A stretch of 64,000 nucleotides of DNA from Umezawaea endophytica. Its GTDB lineage: Bacteria > Actinomycetota > Actinomycetes > Mycobacteriales > Pseudonocardiaceae. Shown piece after piece: positions 25,714 through 34,163 of this stretch (positions within the stretch are counted from its first letter, which is position 1; every line of letters starts with the position of its first letter). The notes under the pieces were generated by a model, which saw nothing but the letters and a program-made list of their open reading frames with translations, ran no database searches and had not been told where the DNA came from. The translations under genes and the position numbers were made by a program. The DNA lies in assembly GCF_025061645.1 (NCBI RefSeq), contig NZ_JANYMP010000022.1:22047-86046 (forward strand), given 5' to 3'.

Positions 25714-26013
25714 ATGCGTGAGATCGTGACTCGGATGGGGATGAGGCGGTGGCGTGCGCGTCGTGCGCTGAGGTCCGCCCGTTTGCTCGACGAGGTCGTC
25801 GACACGCAGTTGCCGCTGCTCGCCGCGTTCAGCGAGGAGCGCCGCCGCCGTTCGGCCGACTACCTGGCCGAACTGGTGAAGCTCGCCCAGGACTACCGGT
25901 ACTTCGCGGACGGCTGGATCGACGCCAAGGAGCTCGACCGGCGTGGGCAGTTGGCGATCGAGCAGCTCAGCAGGCTGCGTGAGGACCCGACCGCGCGACT
26001 GATCAACGACTGA
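25714..26013 (+). CDS. Small basic helical protein
   Basis: A 99-residue protein of unknown function. It begins 'MREIVTRMGMRRWRARRALRSARL' (positive charge cluster, positions 25714-25785) and continues as predicted helices with 'LAELVKLAQDYRYFADGWIDAKEL'. No cysteine, signal peptide or membrane span is present. The start ATG at 25714 follows GGTAGGTAG. It could be a nucleic-acid or membrane-surface binding peptide, but nothing specific supports that. Confidence 0.6.
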   Translation: MREIVTRMGMRRWRARRALRSARLLDEVVDTQLPLLAAFSEERRRRSADYLAELVKLAQDYRYFADGWIDAKELDRRGQLAIEQLSRLREDPTARLIND

Positions 26014-26121
26014 CCCCGGAATCGCAGCTCAGCGCGCCAGGGTTACCGCTTGGCGAGTGTGATCATCCAGTTGGCCCCTGTTCACCTGCTGTTTCTCGGA
26101 TGACCCTCGAGTCCCGCCTGG

Positions 26122-27141
26122 TCAGGCGACCGGGGCGCTCGCGAGGACCACGGCAAGGCCGAACGCGACGCCCATGGTGGTCAGTTCGACGGCCGCCCAG
26201 GCGAGGACGGCGGTCGGCTGGTGCTTGGCGATGTGCGGCAGGAGCCGCCACCGGATGTTGGCCCCGAGCAGCGCCAACGCCCCCGCGCACACGGCCTTGC
26301 CGATCAGCAGCAGGCCGTACGACGTGGTGAACAGCGATCCCGGCAGCGAGACGACCGGGTTGAGGCCGAGTTCCAGCAGGCCGTTGAACAGGCCCGTCGC
26401 GGTCACCAGCGCCAGGCTGAGCGTGGCGAGCTTGGAGAACTTCGGCAGCGCCTCGGCCAGCAGGCCCTTGCGGTGGGCGACCAGCGCGATCAGGGCGCCG
26501 AGACCACCGGTCCACGCCGCGGCGCCGAGGACGTGCAGTTCCATCGAGATCATCGAGTAGTCGTGGAACTGCCAGTTCGACGCGTGCCCGGTGACCGGGA
26601 GCGGCAGCAGGCCGAACATGGCGATCAGGATGCGCAGCTCGGCGGGCACGCTCTCGCCCCTGCGGGCGGCCAGCGAGCCGACCCACACGTAGGCCATCGC
26701 GCACACCGCGCTGAACAGCAGGCCCTGACCAGCGGCGACGCGCTGCACGTAGTCGACGACGCTGCTGATCGTGAGCGGCTGGCCCGGACGGACCTGGTAG
26801 GCCCGGATGACGATGGACAGCAGAGCGGTGAGCACCCAGACCGCAGCGGCGACCACCGCGGCGGGCCGGGCGATACGCAGCACCGGTTCGGTGACCGTCG
26901 GCCTGCTGAAGCCGAGCAGCTTCGGCAGCAGGCTCAGCCCGACGACGACGGTCGCGGACAGGTCGAGCAGCACCCGCACGAGCGGGTGGAGGAACTGGAC
27001 CACCGGTCCCGCCTCGGCGATCCCGACCACGGTCGTCGTGGTCGAGAGCGCCAGGCCGAGCAGCACGCCCGCCACCCCGCCCGCGACGAGGCCGCCGAGC
27101 ACGGAGTACCTGGTGGGAGAGGTGGTCCAGTCCGTCCTCAC
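26122..27141 (-). CDS. copD: CopD-family copper membrane protein
   Basis: A polytopic protein of 339 residues with about eight to nine hydrophobic helices. Family features include conserved His residues in 'LPVTGHASNWQFHDYSMISMELHVLGAAAWTGGL' region (positions about 26,490-26,600) that are thought to coordinate copper, and the 'SWxGGL'-type 'AWTGGLGAL'. It is expected to move copper across the membrane with CopC as extracytoplasmic binder. The GTG start at 27141 overlaps the copC stop by 4 nt. It is the last gene of a four-gene operon. Confidence 0.9.
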   Translation of the reverse strand: MRTDWTTSPTRYSVLGGLVAGGVAGVLLGLALSTTTTVVGIAEAGPVVQFLHPLVRVLLDLSATVVVGLSLLPKLLGFSRPTVTEPVLRIARPAAVVAAAVWVLTALLSIVIRAYQVRPGQPLTISSVVDYVQRVAAGQGLLFSAVCAMAYVWVGSLAARRGESVPAELRILIAMFGLLPLPVTGHASNWQFHDYSMISMELHVLGAAAWTGGLGALIALVAHRKGLLAEALPKFSKLATLSLALVTATGLFNGLLELGLNPVVSLPGSLFTTSYGLLLIGKAVCAGALALLGANIRWRLLPHIAKHQPTAVLAWAAVELTTMGVAFGLAVVLASAPVA

Positions 27142-27707
27142 TGGTGCTGGTCCTCCTTGACGCCGCCGCGCAGCGCGAGGAACACACCGCCGCCGAGCAG
27201 CACCACGGCTCCCACGATCCACACCCAGATCGGCACGCCACCACCGGTTTCGGTGGTGCTGCCCTCCGCGGGCGTGGTCGCCGGGTTGGCCGCCACCTCG
27301 TCGGCCGGGGCGGGCGTTCCCGTTCCCGCCTTGGTGAGGGTGAACTTCAGCGAGTCCGCCACGGGGTGGCCGTCGGCCGAGAGGATCCGGTAGCTGACGG
27401 TGTACTCGCCCGCCGGGCCGAGCGGTCGCAGCGCCAGGGACACGACGTTGTCCTTGACGGTCGGTTCGCCGACACCCTCCCAGTGGCCGCCGTCCGGGCT
27501 GGTCACCGAGATCGCGTTGAGGCCGGGGCCGCCGTTGACCGGCTGGTCGAACGTCAGCGAGACGGTCGAGGGTCCGGCCTCGACCGACGAGCCCGCCAGC
27601 GGGTCGCTGCCGACCAGCACGTTGTGCGCCAGCGCCGGGCCCGCGAAGCCGAGCATCATCCCGCCCGCGACGAGACCTGCCAGGAGCAAGGAGAACCCGC
27701 GCCTCAT
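27138..27707 (-). CDS. copC: CopC-domain copper-binding protein, membrane anchored
   Basis: A 189-residue secreted protein. The signal peptide (about 1-27) ends 'AGPALA', leaving mature 'HNVLVGSDPLAGS'. The N-terminal His is the classical Cu(II) ligand together with the His in 'SADGHPVADS' near the end of the beta-sandwich. After a Thr/Pro linker a C-terminal helix (about 160-180, 'VWIVGAVVLLGGGVFLAL') anchors it. It overlaps both ycnI and copD by 4 nt, so the three are translationally coupled. Confidence 0.93.
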   Translation of the reverse strand: MRRGFSLLLAGLVAGGMMLGFAGPALAHNVLVGSDPLAGSSVEAGPSTVSLTFDQPVNGGPGLNAISVTSPDGGHWEGVGEPTVKDNVVSLALRPLGPAGEYTVSYRILSADGHPVADSLKFTLTKAGTGTPAPADEVAANPATTPAEGSTTETGGGVPIWVWIVGAVVLLGGGVFLALRGGVKEDQHQ

Positions 27708-28471
27708 GCCGCGGGCTTCCCGCTGCCACGACGGGAGCGCAGGACGGCGCCCGCGCCGAAGCCGAGTCCGAGCGCGCCGACCACGAGGCCCGCGCCGCCC
27801 AGGTAGCGGGCGGTGGTGTCCGTGCCCGCGGCGGCGGTCGTGGTCTCGGAGTGCTCGTCGCTGCCCGCGGCGGTGGCGGAGGCGTTGTGCGCGTCCGCGC
27901 CACCGGCCTTGGCGACCAGGTTCAGCACGGGGGCGGGCTTCGCGGGCTCGGCGGCGCCCTCGGCGGCGGGGGGAGCGTCCCACGCGACGACCTCGCCGCT
28001 GCTGTAGGTCTGCGTGGTCGGCAGCAGCAGGCGGTCGGTGTCCTCCGGCAGCGGGCCGACGGACAGGTCGAACTCGTTGAACTGGCCGGGCTCGATCTGC
28101 ACGCCCGCGTCCGCGGTCCAGGTCACGGTGCTGGGGGCCTCGGTGACCTCCTTGCCGTGGCTGGTGATCGGCTTGGGCAGCTTGGCCTTGACGACCTCGA
28201 CCTTCCAGCCGGGCACGGGCTTGCTGCTGACCGAGGCCAGCGGGTACTCGGGGGGCAGGGTGAGCTGGAGCTTCACCGTGCCCGCGTCGGGGCGCTCGTT
28301 CGGGACCCGGATGGTCACCTTGGTGTAGCCGCCCTTGGTGGCGGGGCTGGGGGTGGAGGCCGTCACGTGGGCGGACGCGAGCCCCGCGGTGCTGAGGGCG
28401 ATCACGCCCGCGGCGGAGAGGACGGCCGCGCCGCGGGCCAGCGTGCGCACGCCAAATCGATTTGTCGACAT
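27704..28471 (-). CDS. ycnI: YcnI-like DUF1775 protein
   Basis: A 255-residue protein with a signal peptide ending 'AGLASA' before mature 'HVTASTPSPATKGGYTKV'. The N-terminal His after cleavage and conserved Trp ('PGWKVEVV', 'TVTWTAD') define the DUF1775 copper-binding fold known from Bacillus YcnI. A low-complexity Ala/Glu/Thr linker and a C-terminal helix (about 228-247) anchor it to the membrane. ATG 28471 is chosen because it starts the signal peptide. It is the second gene of the copper operon. Confidence 0.92.
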   Translation of the reverse strand: MSTNRFGVRTLARGAAVLSAAGVIALSTAGLASAHVTASTPSPATKGGYTKVTIRVPNERPDAGTVKLQLTLPPEYPLASVSSKPVPGWKVEVVKAKLPKPITSHGKEVTEAPSTVTWTADAGVQIEPGQFNEFDLSVGPLPEDTDRLLLPTTQTYSSGEVVAWDAPPAAEGAAEPAKPAPVLNLVAKAGGADAHNASATAAGSDEHSETTTAAAGTDTTARYLGGAGLVVGALGLGFGAGAVLRSRRGSGKPAA

Positions 28472-28503
28472 GTTGAGGTAGCTCCTGGGATAGACCGGAG
28501 TGT

Positions 28504-29049
28504 CTAGGGGACTCGGTTGACCAGGACTACGGGCGGCCCGCGGCGGCCGTTCACGATTCGCAGGAGCAGTTCGATGAGCTGAGGACCACCGGCGGCGCGG
28601 ATCGCGGTGGACCGGGGACCGGGGACCGGGCCGGGAGCCCACGTCCTCGGCAGCAGCCGGGACACCGCGTCGACCAGCGAGACCAGCGCGGAGTCGGCCT
28701 TGGCCAGCAGCAGGCCGGTGGCCAGCGCCGCCAGGACGTGCGCGGTCGTCATCTGCACCGGGTCGAACCCGAGGCCCGCGGCGGGCGCCCGGTGGTGGTG
28801 CACGAGGTCGAGCAGTTCGTGCTGGGCGAACTGGGCCACCCCGAGTGCCGCGAGGATCGTCAGCGGGCCCCGGTGGCGATCGGCCAGCGCGGTCGCCGCA
28901 CCGGCGACGAGCAGCACCAGCGGCAGCACGGGCGCGAACCCGGACAGGCTCCCACCCGCCGCGCCGTGGGCGGCGACGCTCAGTGCCGCGGACGTGACAG
29001 CCAGCAGCAGACCGCGAACGACGCGGGTACTGGCGGGCTTGGGGGTCAC
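28504..29049 (-). CDS. Membrane protein at head of copper operon
   Basis: A 181-residue protein with about five hydrophobic helices and a basic tail. A histidine-rich loop 'QHELLDLVHHHRAP' lies between helices 3 and 4, and another His is in 'MTTAHVLAAL', which suggests metal handling. It precedes ycnI by 32 nt on the same strand, so it is probably co-transcribed with ycnI-copC-copD. I do not know a family name. GTG 29049 is the start giving an N-terminus just before helix 1. Confidence 0.75.
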   Translation of the reverse strand: MTPKPASTRVVRGLLLAVTSAALSVAAHGAAGGSLSGFAPVLPLVLLVAGAATALADRHRGPLTILAALGVAQFAQHELLDLVHHHRAPAAGLGFDPVQMTTAHVLAALATGLLLAKADSALVSLVDAVSRLLPRTWAPGPVPGPRSTAIRAAGGPQLIELLLRIVNGRRGPPVVLVNRVP

Positions 29050-29175
29050 TCCATGAGAGTAGGAGAACGACCCGGACGGGCGTAAGTCGCCATGTTTGAG
29101 CATTCGGAGCAGCGGGTACCGGCTATCCGGATGCAGTCTCGCAACAGGATCAGGACAGGGCTCAGGAGGCCACGT

Positions 29176-30840
29176 GTGACCACGCCGCTCGAACGACCCC
29201 TTCCCGGCGAGCCGTCTGCCGAACGCGCAGATCGGCCTGCTCGCACCGACAAGGTGGTGTTCGGTGTTGCCGCCGCCATCACCCTCTGCTTCGTCGCCTG
29301 GGGCGTCCTCGCCACGGATTCCCTGGCTTCGGCGTCCAAAACCTCATTGACGTGGATCATCGGAAATCTCGGCTGGGCGTTCGTGCTGTCCGCGTCCGGC
29401 TTCGTGGTGTTCGCGCTGTGGCTGGCGTTCAGCCGCTACGGCCGGATCCCGCTCGGCCAGGACGACGAGCAGCCGGAGTTCAGGACCATCTCGTGGGTCG
29501 CGATGATGTTCAGCGCGGGCATGGGCATCGGGCTGATGTTCTACGGCGTGAACGAGCCGCTGACGCACTTCGTGAAACCGCCGCCGGGCACCGTCGAGGG
29601 CGGATCCGACCAGGCGGTGCAGACCGCGATGGCGACCACGATGTTCCACTGGACGCTGCACCCGTGGGCGATCTACGCCGTCGTCGGGCTGGCCATCGCG
29701 TACGGCAGCTTCCGCCGCGGTCGCAGCCAGTTGATCAGCGCGGCGTTCGCGCCGCTGCTGGGGACGAAGCGGACGAACGGCCCGGCGGGTCGGGCGATCG
29801 ACGTGCTGGCGATCTTCGCCACGCTGTTCGGGTCGGCCGCGTCGCTCGGGCTCGGCGCGTTGCAGATCGGCAGCGGCCTGGAGGTCGCGGGCTGGGCCGG
29901 TGAGGTCGGCAACGGGATCCTGGTCGGCATCATCGCCGTCCTGACGGCCGCGTTCGTCGCGTCGGCCGTGTCCGGGGTGTCGAAGGGCATCCAGTGGCTG
30001 TCCAACATCAACATGGTGCTGGCCGTGGTGCTCGCCGCGTTCATCTTCGTGGTCGGCCCGACGGTGTTCATCCTCAACCTCGTGCCGACGGCGCTCGGCG
30101 ACTACATCCGCGAGATGGCCGACATGGCGGGCCGCACGGCCGCGTCCGGCGGTGACGCGACGGAGGCCTGGCTGTCCGGTTGGACGATCTTCTACTGGGC
30201 CTGGTGGATCTCGTGGACGCCGTTCGTCGGCATGTTCATCGCCCGGATCAGCCGCGGCCGCACCATCCGCCAGTTCGTGGCGGGCGTGATCCTGGTGCCC
30301 AGCGGCGTCAGCGTGGTGTGGTTCGCGATCCTCGGCGGCACGGCGATCTTCACCCAGCGGTCCGGCGTGGACCTCGCGGGCCAGGCCACACCCGAGGGGC
30401 AGTTGTTCGCGCTGCTGGACAACTTCCCGCTCGCGGCCGTCGCCGGTGTCGTCGTGATGCTGCTCGTGGCGATCTTCTTCGTCTCGGGCGCGGACGCCGC
30501 GTCGATCGTGATGGGCACGCTGTCCCAGAGGGGTTCGATCACGCCCAACAAGCGCGTGGTCGTGTTCTGGGGTGTGCTGACCGGCGCGGTGGCGGCGGTG
30601 ATGCTGCTGGTCGGCGGCTCGAACGCGCTGACCGGGTTGCAGAACCTGACGATCATCGCCGCGCTGCCGTTCCTGGTGATCATGATCGGGCTGTGCGTGT
30701 CGCTGGCGAAGGACCTGCGCAGCGACCCGCTGATCAGGCGGGAGGAGCGGGTCGCGGAGGCGATGGAGAAGGCGACCGCCGAACTCGGTCCGGAAGAAGC
30801 CGCGCTCCGAGCCGTCGAACAGGTGACGGCGAAGCGCTGA
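29176..30840 (+). CDS. BCCT-family transporter (betaine/choline/carnitine)
   Basis: A secondary transporter of 554 residues with 12 predicted helices. The BCCT signature is clear: 'MMFSAGMGIGLMFYGVNEPLTHF' region (positions 29,500-29,570) and 'WTIFYWAWWISWTPFVGMF' in helix 8, with the Trp-rich substrate cage. It imports trimethylammonium osmolytes such as glycine betaine with Na+ or H+. A perfect AGGAGG (29164-29169) lies 6 nt upstream of the GTG at 29176, which decides the start against a longer open frame from 29092. A C-terminal cytoplasmic tail of about 50 residues is acidic and could sense osmotic state. Confidence 0.95.
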   Translation: MTTPLERPLPGEPSAERADRPARTDKVVFGVAAAITLCFVAWGVLATDSLASASKTSLTWIIGNLGWAFVLSASGFVVFALWLAFSRYGRIPLGQDDEQPEFRTISWVAMMFSAGMGIGLMFYGVNEPLTHFVKPPPGTVEGGSDQAVQTAMATTMFHWTLHPWAIYAVVGLAIAYGSFRRGRSQLISAAFAPLLGTKRTNGPAGRAIDVLAIFATLFGSAASLGLGALQIGSGLEVAGWAGEVGNGILVGIIAVLTAAFVASAVSGVSKGIQWLSNINMVLAVVLAAFIFVVGPTVFILNLVPTALGDYIREMADMAGRTAASGGDATEAWLSGWTIFYWAWWISWTPFVGMFIARISRGRTIRQFVAGVILVPSGVSVVWFAILGGTAIFTQRSGVDLAGQATPEGQLFALLDNFPLAAVAGVVVMLLVAIFFVSGADAASIVMGTLSQRGSITPNKRVVVFWGVLTGAVAAVMLLVGGSNALTGLQNLTIIAALPFLVIMIGLCVSLAKDLRSDPLIRREERVAEAMEKATAELGPEEAALRAVEQVTAKR

Positions 30841-30848
30841 CCTGACGA

Positions 30849-30877
30849 GGTGCCGCCCCGGACGCCGGGGCGGCACC
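30849..30877. terminator. Bidirectional hairpin terminator
   Basis: A perfect 13-bp stem (30849-30861 and 30865-30877) with a 3-nt loop lies between convergent BCCT (+) and DUF6474 (-) genes. Confidence 0.8.
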
Positions 30878-30879
30878 GC

Positions 30880-31317
30880 TCAGGAGACGCCCAGTCGGCG
30901 CAGCAGCTCGTTCTCCAGGACGTCCAGGTCCGCGCCCACCGCGCGGTGCGCCGCCTTGCGCCGGGGCGTCGGCATGCGCTCGGCCGCCCGGACGGCCGCC
31001 GCCAGCTTCACCAGCCGCGACTCGGTCTCGGTGACGTAGTCCGCGTCCTTCGCCCGCAGCTCGTCCAGCGCCTGCGCGAAGCCCGCGATGCGCGCGTGCA
31101 GGCGCGCGCCCTTGCCGGTGTACTTGGTCAGGTCCTCGACGCCCACCCCGAGCCTGCGGGCGCGGTAGTGGTCGTACCGGTCGCTGACCAGGCCCGCCGC
31201 CTTCGCGGCGAACGGCGCGAGCACCGGGATGAGGACGGGACCGACGACCTTGGCCACGCCAAGCAGGTTCTTCGCCTTGGCGGGCGTGAGCCGGGGACCG
31301 AGTGCTTTGCGTGCCAT
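30880..31317 (-). CDS. DUF6474 family protein
   Basis: A 145-residue conserved actinobacterial protein of unknown function. It begins 'MARKALGPRLTPAKAKNLLG', has one amphipathic-to-hydrophobic segment ('VVGPVLIPVLAPFAAKAAGLV', about 24-44) and then a long charged helical region with 'YDHYRARRLGV'. ATG 31317 is preceded by a GGAGGTGGC ribosome site. It diverges from the TM0106-type nuclease gene across 117 nt. Confidence 0.8.
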   Translation of the reverse strand: MARKALGPRLTPAKAKNLLGVAKVVGPVLIPVLAPFAAKAAGLVSDRYDHYRARRLGVGVEDLTKYTGKGARLHARIAGFAQALDELRAKDADYVTETESRLVKLAAAVRAAERMPTPRRKAAHRAVGADLDVLENELLRRLGVS

Positions 31318-31434
31318 GGTGGCGCCACCTCCTACCCGGAACAGTAGAGCCGAGACCCGCCCGCCGCACAAAAGATCCACAGGAGTGCGCAGGTTGCGCG
31401 CACGTCCTGGCGGGGCGCGGCATACCCTTCACCG

Positions 31435-33078
31435 GTGACTTCCCAGGTGCAGCTAGACGCCGGCGTGGTCACTCGTTGTCGGCGGCGGGTGCACCTGGAG
31501 AACGATCCGGCGATGCGCGACGTCGCCAGGTCCCCGGTGGACCCGGCGGGTGAGCAGCGCAAGGCCGACGCGGTCGAACACCGTCGCCAGGTGGCGTCGA
31601 CGCTGGCCAAGGTGTTCGGGTCCGAACTCATGGAGATCCCGCACGGGCCGGAGATCAGCACGGCCGACCGGGAACGGGTGACGCTCGCGGCGATGCGCAT
31701 GGGCACCCCGTACATCTGGGGCGCCGCGCTGCCGCGCGACCCCACCGGTGGCCGCCGCGGCGGCATCGACCTGCTGGTCAAGGACACCACCGGCTACGTG
31801 CCGGTGCTGGTCGTCCGGCACAAGACCAGCGACCCCGGCCAGGGCGCCCGCACGTCACCGCTGTCGCACCCGCAGCCGAACGGCGCCCGCGTCGACCCGG
31901 TGCGCAAGGTCCGGCCGCAGCCGCGCGACCAGCTCAGGCTGGCGCACGCGCAGCGCCAGCTCCAGGCCGCCGGGTTCGCCAAGCACGGCCGCGCGATGGG
32001 CGGCGTGATCGGCATGGACGCGGACGCCGTGGTGTGGCACGACCTGGAGGCGCCGACCTGGCCCGGCGGGCGGACGGCGCTGTCCGAGTACGACGCGCGG
32101 TTCTCCGACCGGCTCGCCGTGGCGGGCGCGGCCAACCGCGGTGACGAGCCGTTGGCGAAGCCGTCGCGGATCGTCGAGTGCAAGTCGTGCCCGTGGTGGC
32201 CCGTCTGCGACGACGAGCTGAAGGCGACCCGCGACGTGAGCCTGGTCGCCCGCGGCGAGGACGCCGTGGCGCTGCGCAAGGCCGGGGTGTCGACGGTGGA
32301 CCAGCTCGCCGAGCAGCAGGTCGGCGGCACGCCCCTGCTCCAGCTCGTGGGGATGCCGTTCGACGACGCGGTGGTGCTGGCGCGGGCGTGGCTGCGGGAC
32401 CTCACGGTCGTGCGCCGGTCGGAGACCTTCGCGGTCCCGAGGGCGGACGTCGAGGTGGACGTCGACATGGAGAGCTTCGGCGACCTGGGCGCGTACATGT
32501 GGGGCTGCTGGCTGTCCGGCGAGAACGTCGACGAGGAGCCCGGCTACCGCGCGTTCGCCACGTGGGACCCGGTGCCCAGCGACGACGAGGCGCGCTCGTT
32601 CGCGGAGTTCTGGACCTGGCTCACGGCGGTCCGGCTGCGGGCCCGTGCGCGCGGGCTGAGCTTCCGCGCGTACTGCTACAACGAGTTGGCGGAGAACCGC
32701 TGGCTGCTGGGGTCGGCGGAGCGGTTCAAGGGGATGCCGGGCATCCCGCCGATCGCGCAGGTCCGCGAGTTCATCAAGTCGGACGCCTGGGTGGACCTGT
32801 TCGGCATCGTGCGCGAGGAGTTCCTGTGCGCGCACGGCAAGGGCCTCAAGACGATCGCCCCGGTCGCGGGCTTCACCTGGCGCGACCCGGAGGCGGGCGG
32901 CGAGAACTCGATGCGCTGGTACCGCGACGCCGTGGGCATGGACGGCCTGCCGCCCAACGACGCGCAGCGGCAGCGGCTGGTCGAGTACAACGAGGACGAC
33001 GTCCGCGCCACGCACGCGCTGCGCAACTGGATGTCGTCCGAGGACATCAAGCGGCTGCCGTTCGCGGGCGACCTGTGA
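31435..33078 (+). CDS. TM0106-type RecB-like/RNase H-like putative nuclease
   Basis: A 547-residue protein. The N-terminal part (about 1-250) is a RecB-like nuclease fold, with 'GGIDLLVKDTTGYVPVLVVRHK' supplying Asp and Lys and the 'CKSCPWWPVC' cysteine pattern typical of RecB/Cas4 Fe-S nucleases. A helix-hairpin-helix-like 'LRKAGVSTVDQLAEQ' follows. The C-terminal part is a DEDD-type exonuclease fold, with 'VDVDMESFGD' (D and E), 'YNELAENRW' and 'YNEDDVRATHALRNWM'. It is probably a DNA repair or RNA-processing nuclease. GTG 31435 is the start. Confidence 0.85.
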   Translation: MTSQVQLDAGVVTRCRRRVHLENDPAMRDVARSPVDPAGEQRKADAVEHRRQVASTLAKVFGSELMEIPHGPEISTADRERVTLAAMRMGTPYIWGAALPRDPTGGRRGGIDLLVKDTTGYVPVLVVRHKTSDPGQGARTSPLSHPQPNGARVDPVRKVRPQPRDQLRLAHAQRQLQAAGFAKHGRAMGGVIGMDADAVVWHDLEAPTWPGGRTALSEYDARFSDRLAVAGAANRGDEPLAKPSRIVECKSCPWWPVCDDELKATRDVSLVARGEDAVALRKAGVSTVDQLAEQQVGGTPLLQLVGMPFDDAVVLARAWLRDLTVVRRSETFAVPRADVEVDVDMESFGDLGAYMWGCWLSGENVDEEPGYRAFATWDPVPSDDEARSFAEFWTWLTAVRLRARARGLSFRAYCYNELAENRWLLGSAERFKGMPGIPPIAQVREFIKSDAWVDLFGIVREEFLCAHGKGLKTIAPVAGFTWRDPEAGGENSMRWYRDAVGMDGLPPNDAQRQRLVEYNEDDVRATHALRNWMSSEDIKRLPFAGDL

Positions 33079-33097
33079 GGCCGCCCGCGGCCGGTGG

Positions 33098-33856
33098 CTA
33101 GCGGGGCGCCATGCGGAGGGCGCCGTCCATGCGGATGACCTCGCCGTTCAGGTAGTCGTGCTCCACGATCGTCAGCGCGAGCTGCGCGTACTCCGCGGGC
33201 AGGGCCAGGCGCTTGGGGAACGGGACGCCGGAGGCGAGGCCTGCGCGGAACTCGTCGGAGACGGTCGCGAGCATCGGGGTGTCCACGATGCCGGGCGCGA
33301 TGGTCATGACGCGGATGCCGACGGACGACAGGTCGCGGGCGGCGGGCAGGGTCATGCCGACCACGGCCGCCTTGGACGACGCGTAGGCGACCTGGCCGAT
33401 CTGGCCGTCGTAGGCGGCGATGGACGCGGTGTTGATGACGATCCCGCGCTGCCCCTCGTCCAGCGGCTCGGTCTTGCCGATGGCCGCCGCGGCCAGCCGG
33501 AGCACGTTGAACGTGCCGACGAGGTTGATCTCGACGACCTTGCGGTACAGGTCGAGGTCGTGGGGGCCGGTCTTGCCGACGGTCCTGCTCGACGGGCCGA
33601 TGCCCGCGCAGTTGACGACGATCCTCAGCGGGAAGCCGGAGCCCGCGGCGGTGTCCACCGCGGCCTGGACCTCCTCGGGGGAGGTCACGTCGGCGGGCAG
33701 GTACGTCACGCCCTCGACGGGTTCGGCCTTCTCGATGCCCGACGGCAGGTCGAGCGCGAACACCCGCGCGCCCTTCGCCGCCAGAGCGCGCGCGGTCGCC
33801 CCACCGAGGCCCGACGCACCACCTGTCACGATCGCCGCGGTACCCGTGATCTGCAT
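33098..33856 (-). CDS. SDR oxidoreductase (3-hydroxyacyl-CoA dehydrogenase-like)
   Basis: A classical SDR of 252 residues. It has 'TGGASGLGGATARAL' for cofactor binding, 'VNCAGIG', active-site Ser in 'INTASIAAYDGQIG' and an intact 'YASSKAAV'. The overall sequence and the insertion after the cofactor motif resemble type 10 17-beta-hydroxysteroid/3-hydroxyacyl-CoA dehydrogenases, which use NAD and act on short acyl-CoA intermediates. It is convergent with the nuclease gene (19 nt gap) and heads a unit of its own. The small membrane protein lies just upstream. Confidence 0.92.
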   Translation of the reverse strand: MQITGTAAIVTGGASGLGGATARALAAKGARVFALDLPSGIEKAEPVEGVTYLPADVTSPEEVQAAVDTAAGSGFPLRIVVNCAGIGPSSRTVGKTGPHDLDLYRKVVEINLVGTFNVLRLAAAAIGKTEPLDEGQRGIVINTASIAAYDGQIGQVAYASSKAAVVGMTLPAARDLSSVGIRVMTIAPGIVDTPMLATVSDEFRAGLASGVPFPKRLALPAEYAQLALTIVEHDYLNGEVIRMDGALRMAPR

Positions 33857-33877
33857 GCGGCCCAGGTTAACGCTCGT

Positions 33878-33988
33878 TCAGCGCCAGCCCTTGCCCCGGT
33901 GGTCGGAGAAGTGCAGCAGTGCGACCAAGGGCACAGCGGCCAGTGCCGCGAGTCCGACGAACAGGCCGAGGATGACCAGCAATTCCAT
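33878..33988 (-). CDS. 36-residue single-span membrane peptide
   Basis: A short open frame, ATG 33988 to TGA 33878. It encodes MELLVILGLFVGLAALAAVP, then VALLHF and the charged tail SDHRGKGWR. The hydrophobic stretch of about 25 residues is a clear membrane helix with a cytoplasmic basic tail. A GGGAGC element lies about 12 nt upstream. It ends 21 nt before the SDR gene on the same strand. Function is unknown, but codon use (C/G third positions) supports it being real. Confidence 0.6.
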   Translation of the reverse strand: MELLVILGLFVGLAALAAVPLVALLHFSDHRGKGWR

Positions 33989-34163
33989 GTGGTGAACAGT
34001 GCTCCCCTGGGTGCTCCCTCCGCGTCGTCCGGCAGAGGGGTTGTCTGCGTGCACTCAGGGGATACCCGGTGTCACGCTCCGCTACACCTCGGTGAGCGAC
34101 ATTTTTGCGGCCCATTCGTTAGCGGGGGTAACCAGAATCGTCGGCACCGCGTAAGTTGGCCCC

